Assembly (NCBI RefSeq): GCF_905475345.1
Contig: NC_066589.1
Coordinates: 4,737,001 to 4,801,000 of the forward strand
Origin: Vespula vulgaris
Lineage: Eukaryota; Arthropoda; Insecta; Hymenoptera; Vespidae
DNA: 64,000 bases
Direction of reading: 5' to 3'
The stretch's first letter is position 1; every line of letters begins with the position of its first letter. A program made the translations under genes and the position numbers. This document shows positions 36,173 to 51,441 of the stretch, in pieces. A model generated the notes under the pieces. That model was given only the letters and a program-made list of their open reading frames with translations, did no database searches and was not told the DNA's origin.

Positions 36173-37325
36173 TTAATTTAAAATGTCCGATTTAGAATCG
36201 ATCTTGCTTTCAAAAGTATTCTTATTTTTTCCAAACGGCATAGGGGGCGAGGATAGATGAGAGTCGGGGTGTTTTCTTCGATGTTCGATCATGTAGTATC
36301 GTCTTTTGAAAGCTTGTCCACAAAGGTCACAAACATGAGGTCTATCCGCCGAATGTGTTAATAGATGTGTGTTCCTCATGTGGGACGTACGAAAGTTCTT
36401 CTTACAAATTTGACAAACGTAAGGTTTAACACCGGTATGAGTGGTCGTATGCGTAGCCAAATATCTTTTCGTTGCAAAGACCTTGCCACATTCTTTGCAC
36501 TCGTACGTTCTATCGTGTTGACGCATATGATTGTTGAGATTTTCTTGAGTGAGAAGCCTTTTGTTGCAGACGTCGCATTGAAAATTGTATTCGTTCAAAT
36601 GAGCGACCTTTCTGTGCTTATACAGGGAGTAATCGCTGGTGTAAAATTTCCCACAAATGTCACACATATGTCGTGAACTACTGTGAGTACCAATGTGAAA
36701 CTTCAAGTCCCATTCCATCTTGAAACGTTTGCCACAGTGTTCACAAGCGAACTTGTAATCGTCTGTATGTCTTCTTATATAATGGGACTTCAAATTGTTC
36801 TTCGTTTTCGTACGATAATCACACTTGTCGCAACAGTGAAGCAAACTGGTATCCAAATCCTGATGAATCAATCTGTGTGCCTTCAAGTCACACTTGTACT
36901 TGAAAGATTTACCACAAGAATTGCATTTGAATGGCCGATGAAAGCTATGTTTACTCATTATATGTCGTAATATCTTGCTCTTTTGTTTGAATATCGTTTG
37001 ACAAATGTCGCAAGTGTAATTACCATCGTTTCGTTTCTTGTAAAGAATTTCTTGACTCGTACGAATTTCATTACTTCCTGATTGCGATTTATTATCCTTT
37101 TCGGTTTCTTCTTTCACACGATTTCTCTTTTTCAATGTACTAGATGACCTCAATATTTTCATCGCCGCTTTACGTTCGTATCGAAAATTGATAGTTTTAA
37201 GACGGGAATCCTTTGAGTAGGAAGCTTGTGATTCGTCCAGGAATTTCTTAACATTCCATCTCGAGCGTAACGCTGAATTTCTTCTTTTGACCATACTTCT
37301 TTTGTCTAATTGTTGAATCGTTTTC
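36173..37325 (-). CDS. C2H2 zinc-finger protein, 9 fingers (array member 8)
   Basis: 384 residues from acceptor TTGTTTTAG|G, first Met at residue 14 (MVKRRNSALRSR). The leader is basic and Ser-rich rather than acidic. Nine fingers at about 105-350. The first one or two look classical (SFHRPFKC linker) and the rest match the subfamily (CGKRFKMEWDLKFH, CNKRLLTQENLNNH). The tail has diverged to HPDSHLSSPPMPFG. Confidence 0.85.
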
Positions 37326-37732
37326 CTAAAACAAGAATTATCAATGTAAGTATACGTATTTTAAATAGATTGCTATGTCATATCATTAGAAATGCATCAT
37401 TTTCCTGAAATAAGGAGTGGTCTTCTCATTACAAGGACGTTTTCTTATATTCTGAAAATATCAATTACACCGACTTTCTTAAATCAATAAAGTACATGTT
37501 TAGTATCTGTAGAAGTAAAGGTCTAATGAAACATATCAAATATGCTAATCATTCTCTTCTTTATATTTATTTTTCTCTACAATGGAAATTGCACATTAAA
37601 CTGCTTAAGCTATTAAACTCAGAATATAAATCTTGAAATTTTTTCAGACATAGAGATAACAAATAAACAAAGTTTCAAAAGAGAAACTGTTAAAATAAAA
37701 GAAAATTGTTCTTCTCTTTGAGAAGACTTCTG

Positions 37733-38670
37733 AGGTAGAGTGATCACTTGATTGATTTCTTTTTTTATGGATTAAACCAAGTTTTTGGCTCTTAAATTTC
37801 GCCCGACAATCTCGATAATATTCCTTATGAATACCAATGTTGGATCTTTAGAATAATCAGGATTTTTTTTTTTTTTTTTAAATGTACACAAAGTGTAAAA
37901 TTCCTTTTATAAATGGTATAAAAATAAAGTCTGACGCTCAACTGTGTCAAGAAATGAACTTTTCTGCTTATTGTACTTGTAAATTATTTGTTGCAGATGT
38001 GATAAAAATAAAGTTTTCCTTGACAACTTCATTTCACACTTCCAATACATTTCTAGCACGTGTATCGTTGTTCTTGTTATCGCAAATAATTGTTCAAATT
38101 CTTTTGATATTGAAATTTCCTTTTATAAATGAGACACTGAACGAAATACTTCGTTTTGTGCTTCTGATTCTTGTGAAAATACAAGGACATCTTATTAGAT
38201 AAAGTGGTATCGCAAAAGTAATAAAAAAAAAACTCTTTCTTGTGAGTTTGATATAATCAACCTTAATGCAAATTTTCGACCATATATATCGTGAAAAACG
38301 AAAATCATTGGTATGTTTTCGTTTAAAGTGCAAACCTGCAAACTGACTTGTTGTTAAAAGTAGATAATTCTTCATGATTTTCACAGATTTTTTTTTTTTT
38401 TGTTTCTTCGCGAAGAAGAAAGTTTAAAGATTTTTTAATAACTCACCTGCAGGTAAGAATAAAATAATATAATCGTGATAAAATTGGTATCTCCTTGTGT
38501 ACTTTCACTTTGTGTTTTTGCATATTGTTTTTACGTTTGGATTTCTCAACATAAACGTCACATCGAAATGTACAAAAATCATCATGCTTCAACATATGCT
38601 TTTGATATTTCAGTATTAGAGACATCACAAGAAATTTGTACTTTCTTAATGCGCAAATCTTCATTTCTTT
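37733..38670 (-). pseudogene. Decayed zinc-finger gene of the HPG-tail subfamily
   Basis: On minus the region keeps finger remnants in the subfamily order but in shifting frames with stops and lost ligands: CTFRCDVYVEKSKRKNNMQKH near 38560, HFKRKHTNDFRFSRYIW near 38300 (both Cys lost; compare HVARKHTDDFKFSCETC in member 7), HICNK-stop-FT near 37980, and at the end CRAKFKSQKLGLIHKKR near 37790, matching CGKAFTQKPGLICHRK. Several frameshifts and a poly-A run interrupt it. An old copy of array members 4-7, no longer coding. Confidence 0.75.
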
Positions 38671-39099
38671 GATTTCATTTTCTCGAAGATTTGTTTAATC
38701 TTCTCGTAATTTTTTTTTATTTTTATTTTTTTTTTAATTTTAATACATTCATCGAAATTTTTACTTTCGACTATTTTTTTTTTTATCTTCTTCATTAGAT
38801 CTAAACAGGAGGAACGCGATTACTTACATTCTAAGTTTCTTCGCGTTCACTTTAATAATTTGATAAAATAATTTGTTACTTGGAACAATTTGTTAATACG
38901 TAATACTTGATAAAAACGCGCAAGAATAAAATATGAAATATATATTGAGTAATATATAATAGTATACTTAGGTATCAAATTTAGCAGATAAACAAAATAA
39001 ACGATGTTAAATATTTGTATACACATGCACGTGTTCGATTATTTTCTGTTTAATCATTGTTTTAGTAAAATCTCTTTGCAACAATATTGTCTTTTCTCG

Positions 39100-39709
39100 T
39101 GTCAGTTTTTTATTCGATTTATGTGCCGTTTTGTGTTTCCAAAAAGATTCTTGATTTTAGTTGACACGTTTTTATAGCATAAAAATTCAATGTATGTGCT
39201 TGTCGAGAATGAAAGCACTTTCAAAAGTTCGTTTACAATGAGGACACCGATGATATACATATTTATCTTCCTTGTTCCTTTTTTAATATCAATCAATAAG
39301 CAATGGAATATTCCTTATCACTATTTTTATTAATATTATCATCAGTAATATTATCATTAATAAATATTTTCATTAAACATCCTTGGTTCATCTTTAACAC
39401 GTACATTTTCTGATAATACGCAATCAGTTTTTTTGGCTCGTTTCAGTGGTTTTAATGTCCTCTTGCTTTTCAACAGACGATCACAGATTAATATGAATAC
39501 ATCGTTCACTTTTGTTTTCACTTTTGTAAGATTGTTGATAATTATCAATGAATTAAATATATTTGATATTATGCACTCATCTGTATTTATTTCGATTTCA
39601 CTATTTGTCCGTTTATCGTTGATGGATTGTTCACCGTTATTGACACTAATATTCATCAGCTCTGTGTACCACGCGATACTTTTGCTCGAATGAATCTTGT
39701 ACTGCGAAC
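39100..39709 (-). pseudogene. Second decayed zinc-finger copy
   Basis: An acceptor TTTTTTAG|G at 39710 opens a frame that in the array phase stops after about 20 codons. A shifted frame then runs MNISVNNGEQS to NVRVKDEPRMFNENIY, and after another frame change comes one clear finger, HRCPHCKRTFESAFILDKHIH (39246-39190), immediately followed by TGA. The remaining text (FLCYKNVSTKIKNLF) looks like a finger with lost ligands. Some of the middle frame could still be a small protein. Confidence 0.5.
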
Positions 39710-39725
39710 CTAAAAAATCATGATA

Positions 39726-40788
39726 TATTAATATCAATTTCGTTAGAAAAAAATATACTTAGTTGATTAACTTATCTGTATACATAATAAAAAATAAATT
39801 CTATGTGTTCTATAAATATTTTTACATGTACAAAAAATTTGTGTGTATATACATACATATTATTATTAAAATATTATATATATATATATTAATGTACATG
39901 TATAAATATATAAAGGGGGAGAGAGAAAGAGAAAGAAATAAATTCTCTTACGTTAGAGGGTTTATAATGTTGATTGAATAATTTTAGATTCAAAAAATGT
40001 ATCAATTCGATTTACCTCGAAGATCACAAACACTTTTCTCACTTACAATTCGGGTAATCATAATTTCTATTTTCTGGATCTTATTGTAATATTAAAAGTA
40101 GAAATATTCAAATGCACTGTAAAGATCACAATAATCATTTTGTAGGATTTTGATATAACAGAATATTATAGAGTTCCTATTATATTTTATAATTTTCTTA
40201 AACAATAATTTAAATATTAAATAGTTTGGACATGGAGTATTTACAAAATTATATTTTGTATATATATCAATATATTTACAATAAATTTATCATCGATGGC
40301 AGGGTACGAGCAAATATCACAAATTATATAATTTCCGCAAAAATTTTATCCTATATCGACTTATCATTTACGTATGAAGATATAATATTTACCGTTTGTT
40401 TTAAAAGAAAAATAAAAAAAATAAAAAAGAAAAACGATAAAGACGTTCGATAATAGAATTATTTTTGTGTGTAACAGTACATATTATATTCATTTATCAA
40501 AAACATACATGTATATATTTAATTCAAATACATATCACATAAAATCTATTCTGTACATTGCATCATCCCAAAGAAATATATCTTATTAATATATTTCTTA
40601 CTTTTTCCTTTTTTTCTATAGGCTAGAGAAAATAAATTTGCATTGTACGTACGTACCTATGTATGTATGTAAATATATATATATATATTTTTTTATAGCA
40701 GTATAAAAATTCATGAATTAAATTCATGAGTTTGTTAAAAAATATTAGAATTTTGGAGAATTTTATAGGCGCAAATAGATTTGTCTCG

Positions 40789-40851
<63 letters not shown>

Positions 40852-41123
40852 TACAAAAAAAAAAAGAAGAAAAAAAATGTACAAAGTTCAAAATCTTGTA
40901 CTTTGAAATAATCAGTTGCTTCTTTCTGAGCGATTGATTGACGAGTTATTTCATTTTAGTTCGTTCTTTTTTCATGTAACTTTGAGCCGATAACAATGCT
41001 GATAAATAGATCGCAATAATTTTTAAAGACGTAAGCTCAACCTACATACACAATGAACTTTCTTTGTGCGTTTATCTCATAGTGAAAAAAAATATGAGAC
41101 GAAGGGAGATATGATAAGAGATC
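39726..41123. other. Spacer before array member 9
   Basis: Very AT-rich, with (TA)n, GA-rich and (TAA)n tracts (longest at 40790-40851). The poly-Ile-like frames here come from the triplet repeat. No finger relic is recognised. Confidence 0.6.
40790..40851. repeat. (TAA)n microsatellite
   Basis: About 20 perfect AAT/TAA triplets. Confidence 0.97.
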
Positions 41124-42668
41124 TTATTTTATATTCTTATTCATGATGATCTTGTCTTGTACACCGTGCAAGAGATTAGTAATTTTGATCGGCGGTGGTG
41201 GTGGATGCGCACCAGGATGTTTCCTTCTGTGCAACATCATTGGAGATCTCTGTGTGAAACTTTGCCCACAGATATCACAAACGTAAGGACGTTCACCAAC
41301 GTGAGTGAGCAGATGTATCTTTTGTGAACTCAAACAGCCAAACGTTTTCCCACAAATCGCGCAGAGATAAGATTTTTCTCCGGAATGTGTTCTCAAGTGT
41401 TTCGTCAGGCCATATTTAAATTTAAATTCCATCCCGCATTGTTCACACACGTATTTCATCTTGTGTAACTCAGCATGATTATCAAGATTTTTTTGACTTT
41501 TGAATTTCTTCCTACAAGTCGAACACTCGAATTCCTTAATTTTAGTCTTATGTTTATAATGTTTGTGAAAGTAAAGAGAACTTTTACTTGGATATGAAGA
41601 CCCACAGATATCACAAACGCAAGATTCAGTATCGTGGTCCTTCATATGCGTAGTATAGTCCGATTGAACTTTAAACATTTTCCCACATTGCTCGCAACTG
41701 TAATTGTAATCTTCCGTGTGTTTACGAATATAATGGATTTTTAAATACGGCTTTGTTCTGGCCTTGAAGTCGCATAGTGTGCAAGCATGTAACTGTGCCG
41801 GTTCGTCGTGTATTTCCATGTGTCTTGATAAATAAGCACCGGTTTTAAATCCTTTCGAACAAATTCGACACTTGTGAGGTCTCGAATTACTATGTTTGAA
41901 CATGTGACTGGTGAGTTTACTCTTGCGATCAAAGGTAAGGTAACAGATCTCACAAGTATGTGGCTTTTTTTTTAATCTAGATAATCTATCAGACTTGGTT
42001 TTCGTATTTTTTTCTTCACACATTTTTCTAAAATCAAGAGGAGTATCGTCCAGATCATCCGTAGTATCGGTTTCTTCCTTAATCTTTTCTTCCTTAAGTT
42101 TTTGTTTACTTCTCGTTTGCATAACACTATCCCCCTTTTCTTCTTTCACTACATTTTTGTCCGTTGAATCATTTTCGTATGGGTTTGGTTCCTTCATCAT
42201 AAAGACGCTCAAAGATTTCGGAATTCGAAAGTAGTCGTCTCCCAATTTCACTGTGAGAAAAGATGGACCGAGTGAGTTGAGTGAGTTATACCTAGAAACA
42301 TTTCAAAGCCAATTTTCCAATCAGTGATTATCCTTAGGATGAACTCATCTGATTTACGTTGTGTGTCTTGACTTCTTTTAAAAGATATTGTTATCTTATC
42401 TAGCATGCAATAATTGATACAAATTTCAGCTTGCATTTTCTATTTCTTCAGAAAAAAGAATAATAATAAGAAATTTTATTATAAATCAATGACTCTACCT
42501 TTCGGATTGAGCTGCGATATTACTTGTTGATGCATTAGGCAGCTCTAACGTATTATCATCACCAATATTCTGTACTCCATTTTGAGTAGATGCTACGAAG
42601 AATGGCTCATTAACCACCGTCATCGTTATGCGTGGTTGGATGTATAAGGGATCGTTGTTATTGGTCAT
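41124..42668 (-). CDS. C2H2 zinc-finger protein, 9 fingers, two coding exons (array member 9)
   Basis: Exon 42291-41124 opens at TGTTTCTAG|G in the array phase. The preceding exon 42669-42499 opens |G-ATG-ACC and ends GAA-AG|GTAGAG, so it joins in frame and supplies MTNNNDPLYIQPRITM as N-terminus, 445 aa in all. This is the one member where a local coding 5' exon is convincing. Its own acceptor (TTGTTTTAG|G) is again in array phase, so it may be an internal cassette rather than a first exon. The GTAGAG donor is weak; reading through gives AAQSER then TAG. Nine fingers at about 160-420. Tail HPGAHPPPPPIKITNLLHGV. Confidence 0.8.
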
Positions 42669-42669
42669 C

Positions 42670-43999
42670 CTAAAACAATGAAACGTGATTAGAATCGAAT
42701 GATCACAATTATTTCTTTTTATTTAACCATGCGATGAATGGACTCACAACTATTTGCAACTTTCTTGTAGAATATGGTACTTCTTATATTTTTATGTATA
42801 TATATTTATACGTATATGCATATATACATACATGCATATATATATATATAATACTCTCATTATACAATTTCACAGTAGTAATAGAATAACTTACGTTTAA
42901 AACGTTTATTATTCATATGGAAATGTAATACTTGCAAGAAAATCACCACGTTTTTGTCATATATGTATTATCTCCAATCTATAATATAAATATATACATA
43001 TTTAATTTTATTTTATTGTATACATCTTTAAACAAATATATAACACAAATAGAGTTCATATAATGCATATACAAAATAACATTTATGGCGTCCACTCTCA
43101 TATTTTATTTTTATGCGTATACATGATTACTTATACGTATATATTCTTTTTAAAAGTCAAAATAATTTTATGAAATATTTATATACATATATATCAAAGT
43201 ATATAGATCGTATAATAACCATAACCATTTCTATAATCATACATGATAATTAGTATGAGTTTCGTACTATATATCTTCGTTTAAGCACTTGTGGTGAAAA
43301 AAAACCATTGCACTTAATTTTTATAAAAGAAATAATAAAATTGTATGTTTCATTTCTTTTTTACTTATTAATTATTAATCAGACTAGTTAAAAATCATTT
43401 TGATTTCATGATTCGATTTTCTTGTGAAATTTTTTATCAATCTTGCCGAATTGAAAATATTTCATATATATTTTTTTTTGTAATTATCTCGTATATCAGA
43501 AAATGTCTTTTTATTATTATAATTATAATTGCCAATTATTTTTGTAATTATAATTATTTTATAATTATATTACAAGTTGTCAAAGAATATCTTCGAATAA
43601 TTAACAATTCTTAAAGAATCTCTAACTTAATAGATAAAAAAAAAAAGACAAATTAAATTCACTAACTCTTTAAATATATTTTTATGAAACAACAAAAAAA
43701 GAACTTAGTTATTAACTTTTGTATTACAAAAAATTTCAATGTTTATCGACTCGAAAAAAAAGAAAGAAAGAAAGATGAAAAAAACTCTTCTTTTCTCTTT
43801 TTCTCACTATTAGTCAAATCACTATGGCATACAGATACAAACGCACGCACGCACGCGCACACACATGCACACGCAATAAACATTTTGTATAGATTAAAAA
43901 TTTAAATAGAAGTAGAGTAAAAAATATATATTTTTCTCTGAAAAATAAATTATTCAAGCATGTTTCTATGGAGAAAAACTCGTAGACGTGCATGTGTGT
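42670..43999. other. Spacer between array members 9 and 10
   Basis: AT-rich. It has a GTAAGTTATT donor-like site on minus (about 42893), a possible 5' exon of member 9. No fingers. Confidence 0.5.
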
Positions 44000-45164
44000 T
44001 CAATGAGACGTTTTGTCTATCTGACCGTTTTGAAACTTTTGCATGTAACTTCTTGCGAGTTCAGCAATTTGTGGACTGGGTAATGCCAATGGTGGAAGGG
44101 GCCCTGGATGATTTCTACGATGTCTCAAGAGGCTGGATCGTTGCGTAAAATCTTCTTCGCAGATGTCACATTTGTATGGTCGAATTCCGGCATGAGTTAG
44201 AACGTGTTGATGAAAATTACTAACGCATGTGAATACTTTTTGACAAAAGATACAAGTAGAACTACTTGGTCTGCTGTGTTTGAAACGTTTATGATTTTTA
44301 AGTTCTCTACTTCCGACAAAACTCTCACCGCAATCGGTACACTTGAATCCATTTTCGTGTTGCAACAGATGTCTATCCAATCGACTTCTGTGACAAAACT
44401 TTTGAGGACAGAGATGACAAGGAAAATTGTAGAGTTTCTTACGAGCCTTCCTCTGATGAATATATTCGTGGCCTTTGACATCTCTTACTTCTTTACCGCA
44501 ATACCGACAAATTTGTAACTCAAATGGATGAGCCTTCTTTATGTGATTCGTTAAATCTATCTTTAACTTGTAACTTCTACCGCACTGTTCACAAACAAAA
44601 ATTGGATTGTTCCGATCATGAGCACGTATGTAATGTCTCTTCAAACCACCCTCGCTTTTATACTTCACATGGCATTCCATACACTCGAAAAAATAATCTG
44701 GCCTGTGTATCACTTTGTGAACGTCGAGAGCAGTCTGCGTGTTGTAAGATCTCTTGCACATGTCACATTTGTACTGTCTTTGATGGACTACCATAACATG
44801 CCGTTCGACACTTTGTTCGTTACTGAATTGTTTATCACAGAATGGACAAACGTTACGTATCTTGTCCAGTACGTCAACTTCGACGTTCTCTTTGCAAATA
44901 TCCGCTGAAGGATCCGTTGTTGTACATTTTTTTATCGATGAATTTGTTTCTAAAACCGGCTCGCTGGTATTAACAAATTGGAAAATCACAAATGTACTTT
45001 CCTGATGTACTTCCTCTTCCTTGTCCTCCTTCACATCGTCCTCTTCTTCATCCTCCTTCTTAACAATCTTCTCTCTCTTCTTTACATCCTCCTCCTCCTC
45101 CTCTTCCGATGTTTCTTCTATTTTAACTTTTCTTCTTTTTCTCTGCTTTCTGATACATTTTTCT
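44000..45164 (-). CDS. C2H2 zinc-finger protein, 9 fingers (array member 10)
   Basis: 388 residues from acceptor TTGTTTCAG|A. The first about 55 residues are a Lys/Glu run (RKQRKRRKVKIEETSEEEEE and on), probably a nuclear-localisation plus acidic segment. The first Met is inside finger 1 (ERHVMVVH), so an upstream start is required. Nine fingers at about 110-350. Finger 5 is shortened (CRYCGKEVRDVKGHEYIH, nine residues between the Cys and His pairs). Tail HPGPLPPLALPSPQIAELAR, the most divergent PPLP version. It is the right-hand limit of the subfamily. Confidence 0.83.
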
Positions 45165-48081
<2,917 letters not shown>

Positions 48082-49423
48082 TTAAACGCAAGTAGACTTC
48101 TGGTGTGCTGTGAGATTACCTTGACAGGAGAAACCACGATGACAGATCTGACAGACATAAGGTCTCTCTCCAGTGTGCCCACGTCTATGTATAGTTAGAG
48201 TCGATCTTTGTGAGAATGCTTTAGGACACTGATCGCATTTGTATGGTTTCTCACCGGTGTGAACGCGCCTGTGCATCCTGAGATTCTCTGAATCGGTAAA
48301 TCCTTTCCCACAGATGTCACATACATAGGGTTTTTCGCCGGTATGAATACGCCGATGTTTCTTCAAATGTTCAGCACTGCTGAGACTTTTGCCACAGTAA
48401 TCGCAGAGATAGAGTTTTGTCGGGTTGTGGCTTTCCTTGTGACGAAACAATGACCTTTTAGTGGCAAGAACACGACCACATATGTCACAAGCGGTGCTTG
48501 TAACCTTGTTGGCCTTCATTTCTGGATGCATTCGACGACAATGTGCCGAGAGTTGTCTTCTCAGATAGAAAGCCGTTCCACAGACTTGACAGACAAACGG
48601 CTTATCACCGGAATGAATATTGTAGTGTTCCTGCAAATCGATAGCCTTGCGGAAATGTTTGTCGCACTCGTTACACTTAAACGGTAGATCGGCCTTGTCC
48701 GTATGCCGTAACATGTGAATGCTAAGAGCAGCTAACACCGTAGTCTCGTAGTCGCATTGCTTGCACATGTAACTCGGATAGAAGTGAGTCTTCTCGTGCC
48801 TAGTGAGGTCACGAAAGAGACGGAACTTTTTCGGGCAGTGTTTGCAAGTGAGATCACCCACGGTATGTCGTAACAAGTGTTTTTGGTAATTGCTCTTGTG
48901 CCGGAAAACCTTGTTACAGGTCTTACAAAGTAACTCCAATTCTGGTTTTTCTTTCTTGACCTTCTTCAAAGACGTAGATCTGCTAACCATCGAGGTCCCA
49001 CTCGATTTACGCGTCCCCTTACGACCGTTGTGCTTCTTCATGTGTTTTCGTAGATTCACATAAGTCCGAAATACTCGGCCGCACTGAGCGCAAGTATTTT
49101 TACGCTTACCCTTGTGCTCGATCTCGTGATTCTCCAGAAGAGTTTGACTTGCGAAGAAAACGCCGCATAATTTGCAGTTATACGTCAAAGAAAGATCCTC
49201 CTCTTCGTCGTCAGCCTCTACCTCCTGTTTTATCACCTTTCGTTCTCCATCATCAATGGCACCGATCGTTAAATTATTTCCTCCTTCTTCGCTCGCACCT
49301 TCTTCCGGACACTTCGTTATGGTTGATCTCCTCTCGGGCTCCGCGTCCTTCTTTACCAGGTCGAGTTTCGCGAACATTACCATCGGGTAATAGTCTTCGG
49401 AAAAGGGTAGCCGGTTGTGATAC
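48082..49423 (-). CDS. C2H2 zinc-finger protein, 12 fingers (array member 11)
   Basis: 447 residues from acceptor CACATTTCAG|G, opening YHNRLPFSEDYYPM. The leader to about 90 is charged. Twelve fingers run from about residue 90 to the C-terminus. The first seven are dissimilar with irregular linkers, the last five have TGEKPY/TGERPY linkers. The final finger ends His-x4-Cys (CHRGFSCQGNLTAHQKSTC), a C2HC finger, as in array member 1. A basic Ser/Lys spacer lies between fingers 2 and 3. Confidence 0.87.
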
Positions 49424-50103
49424 CTGAAATGTGAAAATTCAAATGGCCACATCAGTATCTCATATCTCTTTCCGCTATCTGATGATGTGTGTTTTTTTTT
49501 GTTTCTCTCTTAGCGACTGTGGCATCTGACAAATCGCAAGAAATCGTGCCATTCGAACGACATTATTCGACACAATTCGATACAAGCAATATGAAACGAT
49601 CTATTTCAACTGAGATTATAGATCCATACTAGGCTTTAACGCTGTGGGTTTATTCTACGGTCACAATGTTACAAAAGTCGTGATGGTGGATATCGATCGA
49701 AATCCACAATGTTTCTTAGAAAATGTAGGAACCAAGTCATATCACGTTACAAAGTTCGTTGAATCGTTTACAATGAATTCTTTCAATCTACAACGTTTTT
49801 TTTTCTTTTCTTTTCTTTTAACAACACCTCGTATCGTAAAACATTTATTCCCTCTAACTCGAAAAGCGCTTGCGAATATTACAAAAATGAATACTCGTGA
49901 TCTTCTTCTTACATAATCAATCGAACAATGTTACGTTCCTAATCAAAGAAATGACATTGTATTATATAATGCGAGACGCTGTTTAGAAAAAAGAAAAAAA
50001 AATCGCTCGAGATCCATAGATATAGAAGAAGATCCGGATTGATCACCTTTTCGACGAAGTTTCACAATTTTTCGGTATCACTTAGTGAAAACGATTAGGT
50101 CGT
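49424..50103. other. Spacer between array members 11 and 12
   Basis: Nothing recognised beyond AT-rich DNA and short meaningless frames. Confidence 0.5.
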
Positions 50104-51214
50104 TTACGTTGGTTGAACGATCATAACGTTGACCACGTGTATCTTATTGTGAGCGTTCAAGAGTGCCCTGGAGACAAAAGATTTGTTGCAGAGATTACAC
50201 TGATAGGGTCTTTGTCCAGTATGATATCTCTTGTGAATGACCAAGGTGGAATGTTGAGTGAAAGATTTGCCACAAGTGTCACAAGAGTATGGCCTCTCCC
50301 CGGTATGAGTTCTCTTGTGAACGACGAGAGTAGTCCTTTTGTGAAAAGCTTTGCCACAGACATCGCAAACGAGTGATTTCTCGCCACCGTGAAGTCGAAG
50401 ATGGTCCTGAAGTGAACCTTTCGATGAAACTGATTTACCACAAAGATGACAATCGTATTTGTTCTCTCCGGTATGTGATTTAACGTGTACGACCAAAGAG
50501 TTCTTATAAGCGAATATCTTGCCACAAAATTCACACTGATGTTTAACCGGTTTGAAATTAGGATCGTGTACCTTCGTATGTCGTACCAAAGTGTGATTAT
50601 TGGGAAACGATTTCCCACAGGAATGGCACACGTGTTCCTTGGCACCATGCCTCACGTTCATATGACCATGTAACTCGGCATTCGTAAAGAAACCTTTGTT
50701 ACATATTTCACAGTATCTGGTATACTTCTCGAAATGTCGTCTCTGATGAGTCGCCAATTGCGAGGCCTGAACGAAAGCTCGACCACAAACGTCACAAACG
50801 TAATTCCTTTCACGCGTATGTATTCTTTTATGTACAGCTAAGGTGTTAGTTCTCTTAAAGGATTTACCACAAATATCGCACTGATAAGGCCTCGCATCAC
50901 TGTGCGCAACTAAATGTCCTTCGAAAAGATTCTTCAATTTGAAACGTTTAGTACATATGTTGCATTGATAATAACGTTTCTCTGATTCTTCCAACGAAGC
51001 AACCGTACGATCTTCGACATTTTCCTTCCTTATTTCTTCTTTTTCTTCTTCTATCACTTTTAAATCTTCCTTTATCTTTTTCATCGATGTATTCTTATTT
51101 ATCATCCAATCGTTTTCTTCTATCGTCATTTCTTTCTTTATGAAGGACTTTATTGGCAACGTATCTTTGGTTGTTTCTTCAACATCTTCGTCTTTTCCCA
51201 ATAAGTTTTCACAT
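50104..51214 (-). CDS. C2H2 zinc-finger protein, 10 fingers (array member 12)
   Basis: 370 residues from acceptor TTCATTCCAG|A. First Met about residue 29 (KKEMTIEEND). A Glu/Lys-rich leader is followed by ten fingers at about 84-358 with near-regular spacing: TRERNY, NFKPVKHQ, TGENKY, GGEKSL, TGERPY and TGQRPY linkers. CGKSFTQHSTLVIHKRYH followed by CNKSFVSRALLNAH parallels the last fingers of array members 1 and 16 (ending at 60382). GTAAGTTC donor about 51784. Confidence 0.86.
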
Positions 51215-51392
51215 CTGGAATGAAAATAAAAGTTGCCTGGGTCAGTCGATTAATGATAATAGTATCTTTTTTTTTCTTTTTCTCTTGATCGTTTATAGTT
51301 CTGGATGATCAAACACAACATTGGGACGATCGTTAAGGACATATACAATTTTTAAGGATATGATTAGGGAACACAACTGTTTTTTTCTTACG

Positions 51393-51441
<49 letters not shown>

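Noticed and set aside
27630..36970. Many plus-strand frames of 70-140 codons opposite the fingers (e.g. 29654-29971, 34490-34909)
   Set aside because: Antisense shadows of the periodic C2H2 codons; they repeat the same F/S/T/V pattern and have no independent support.
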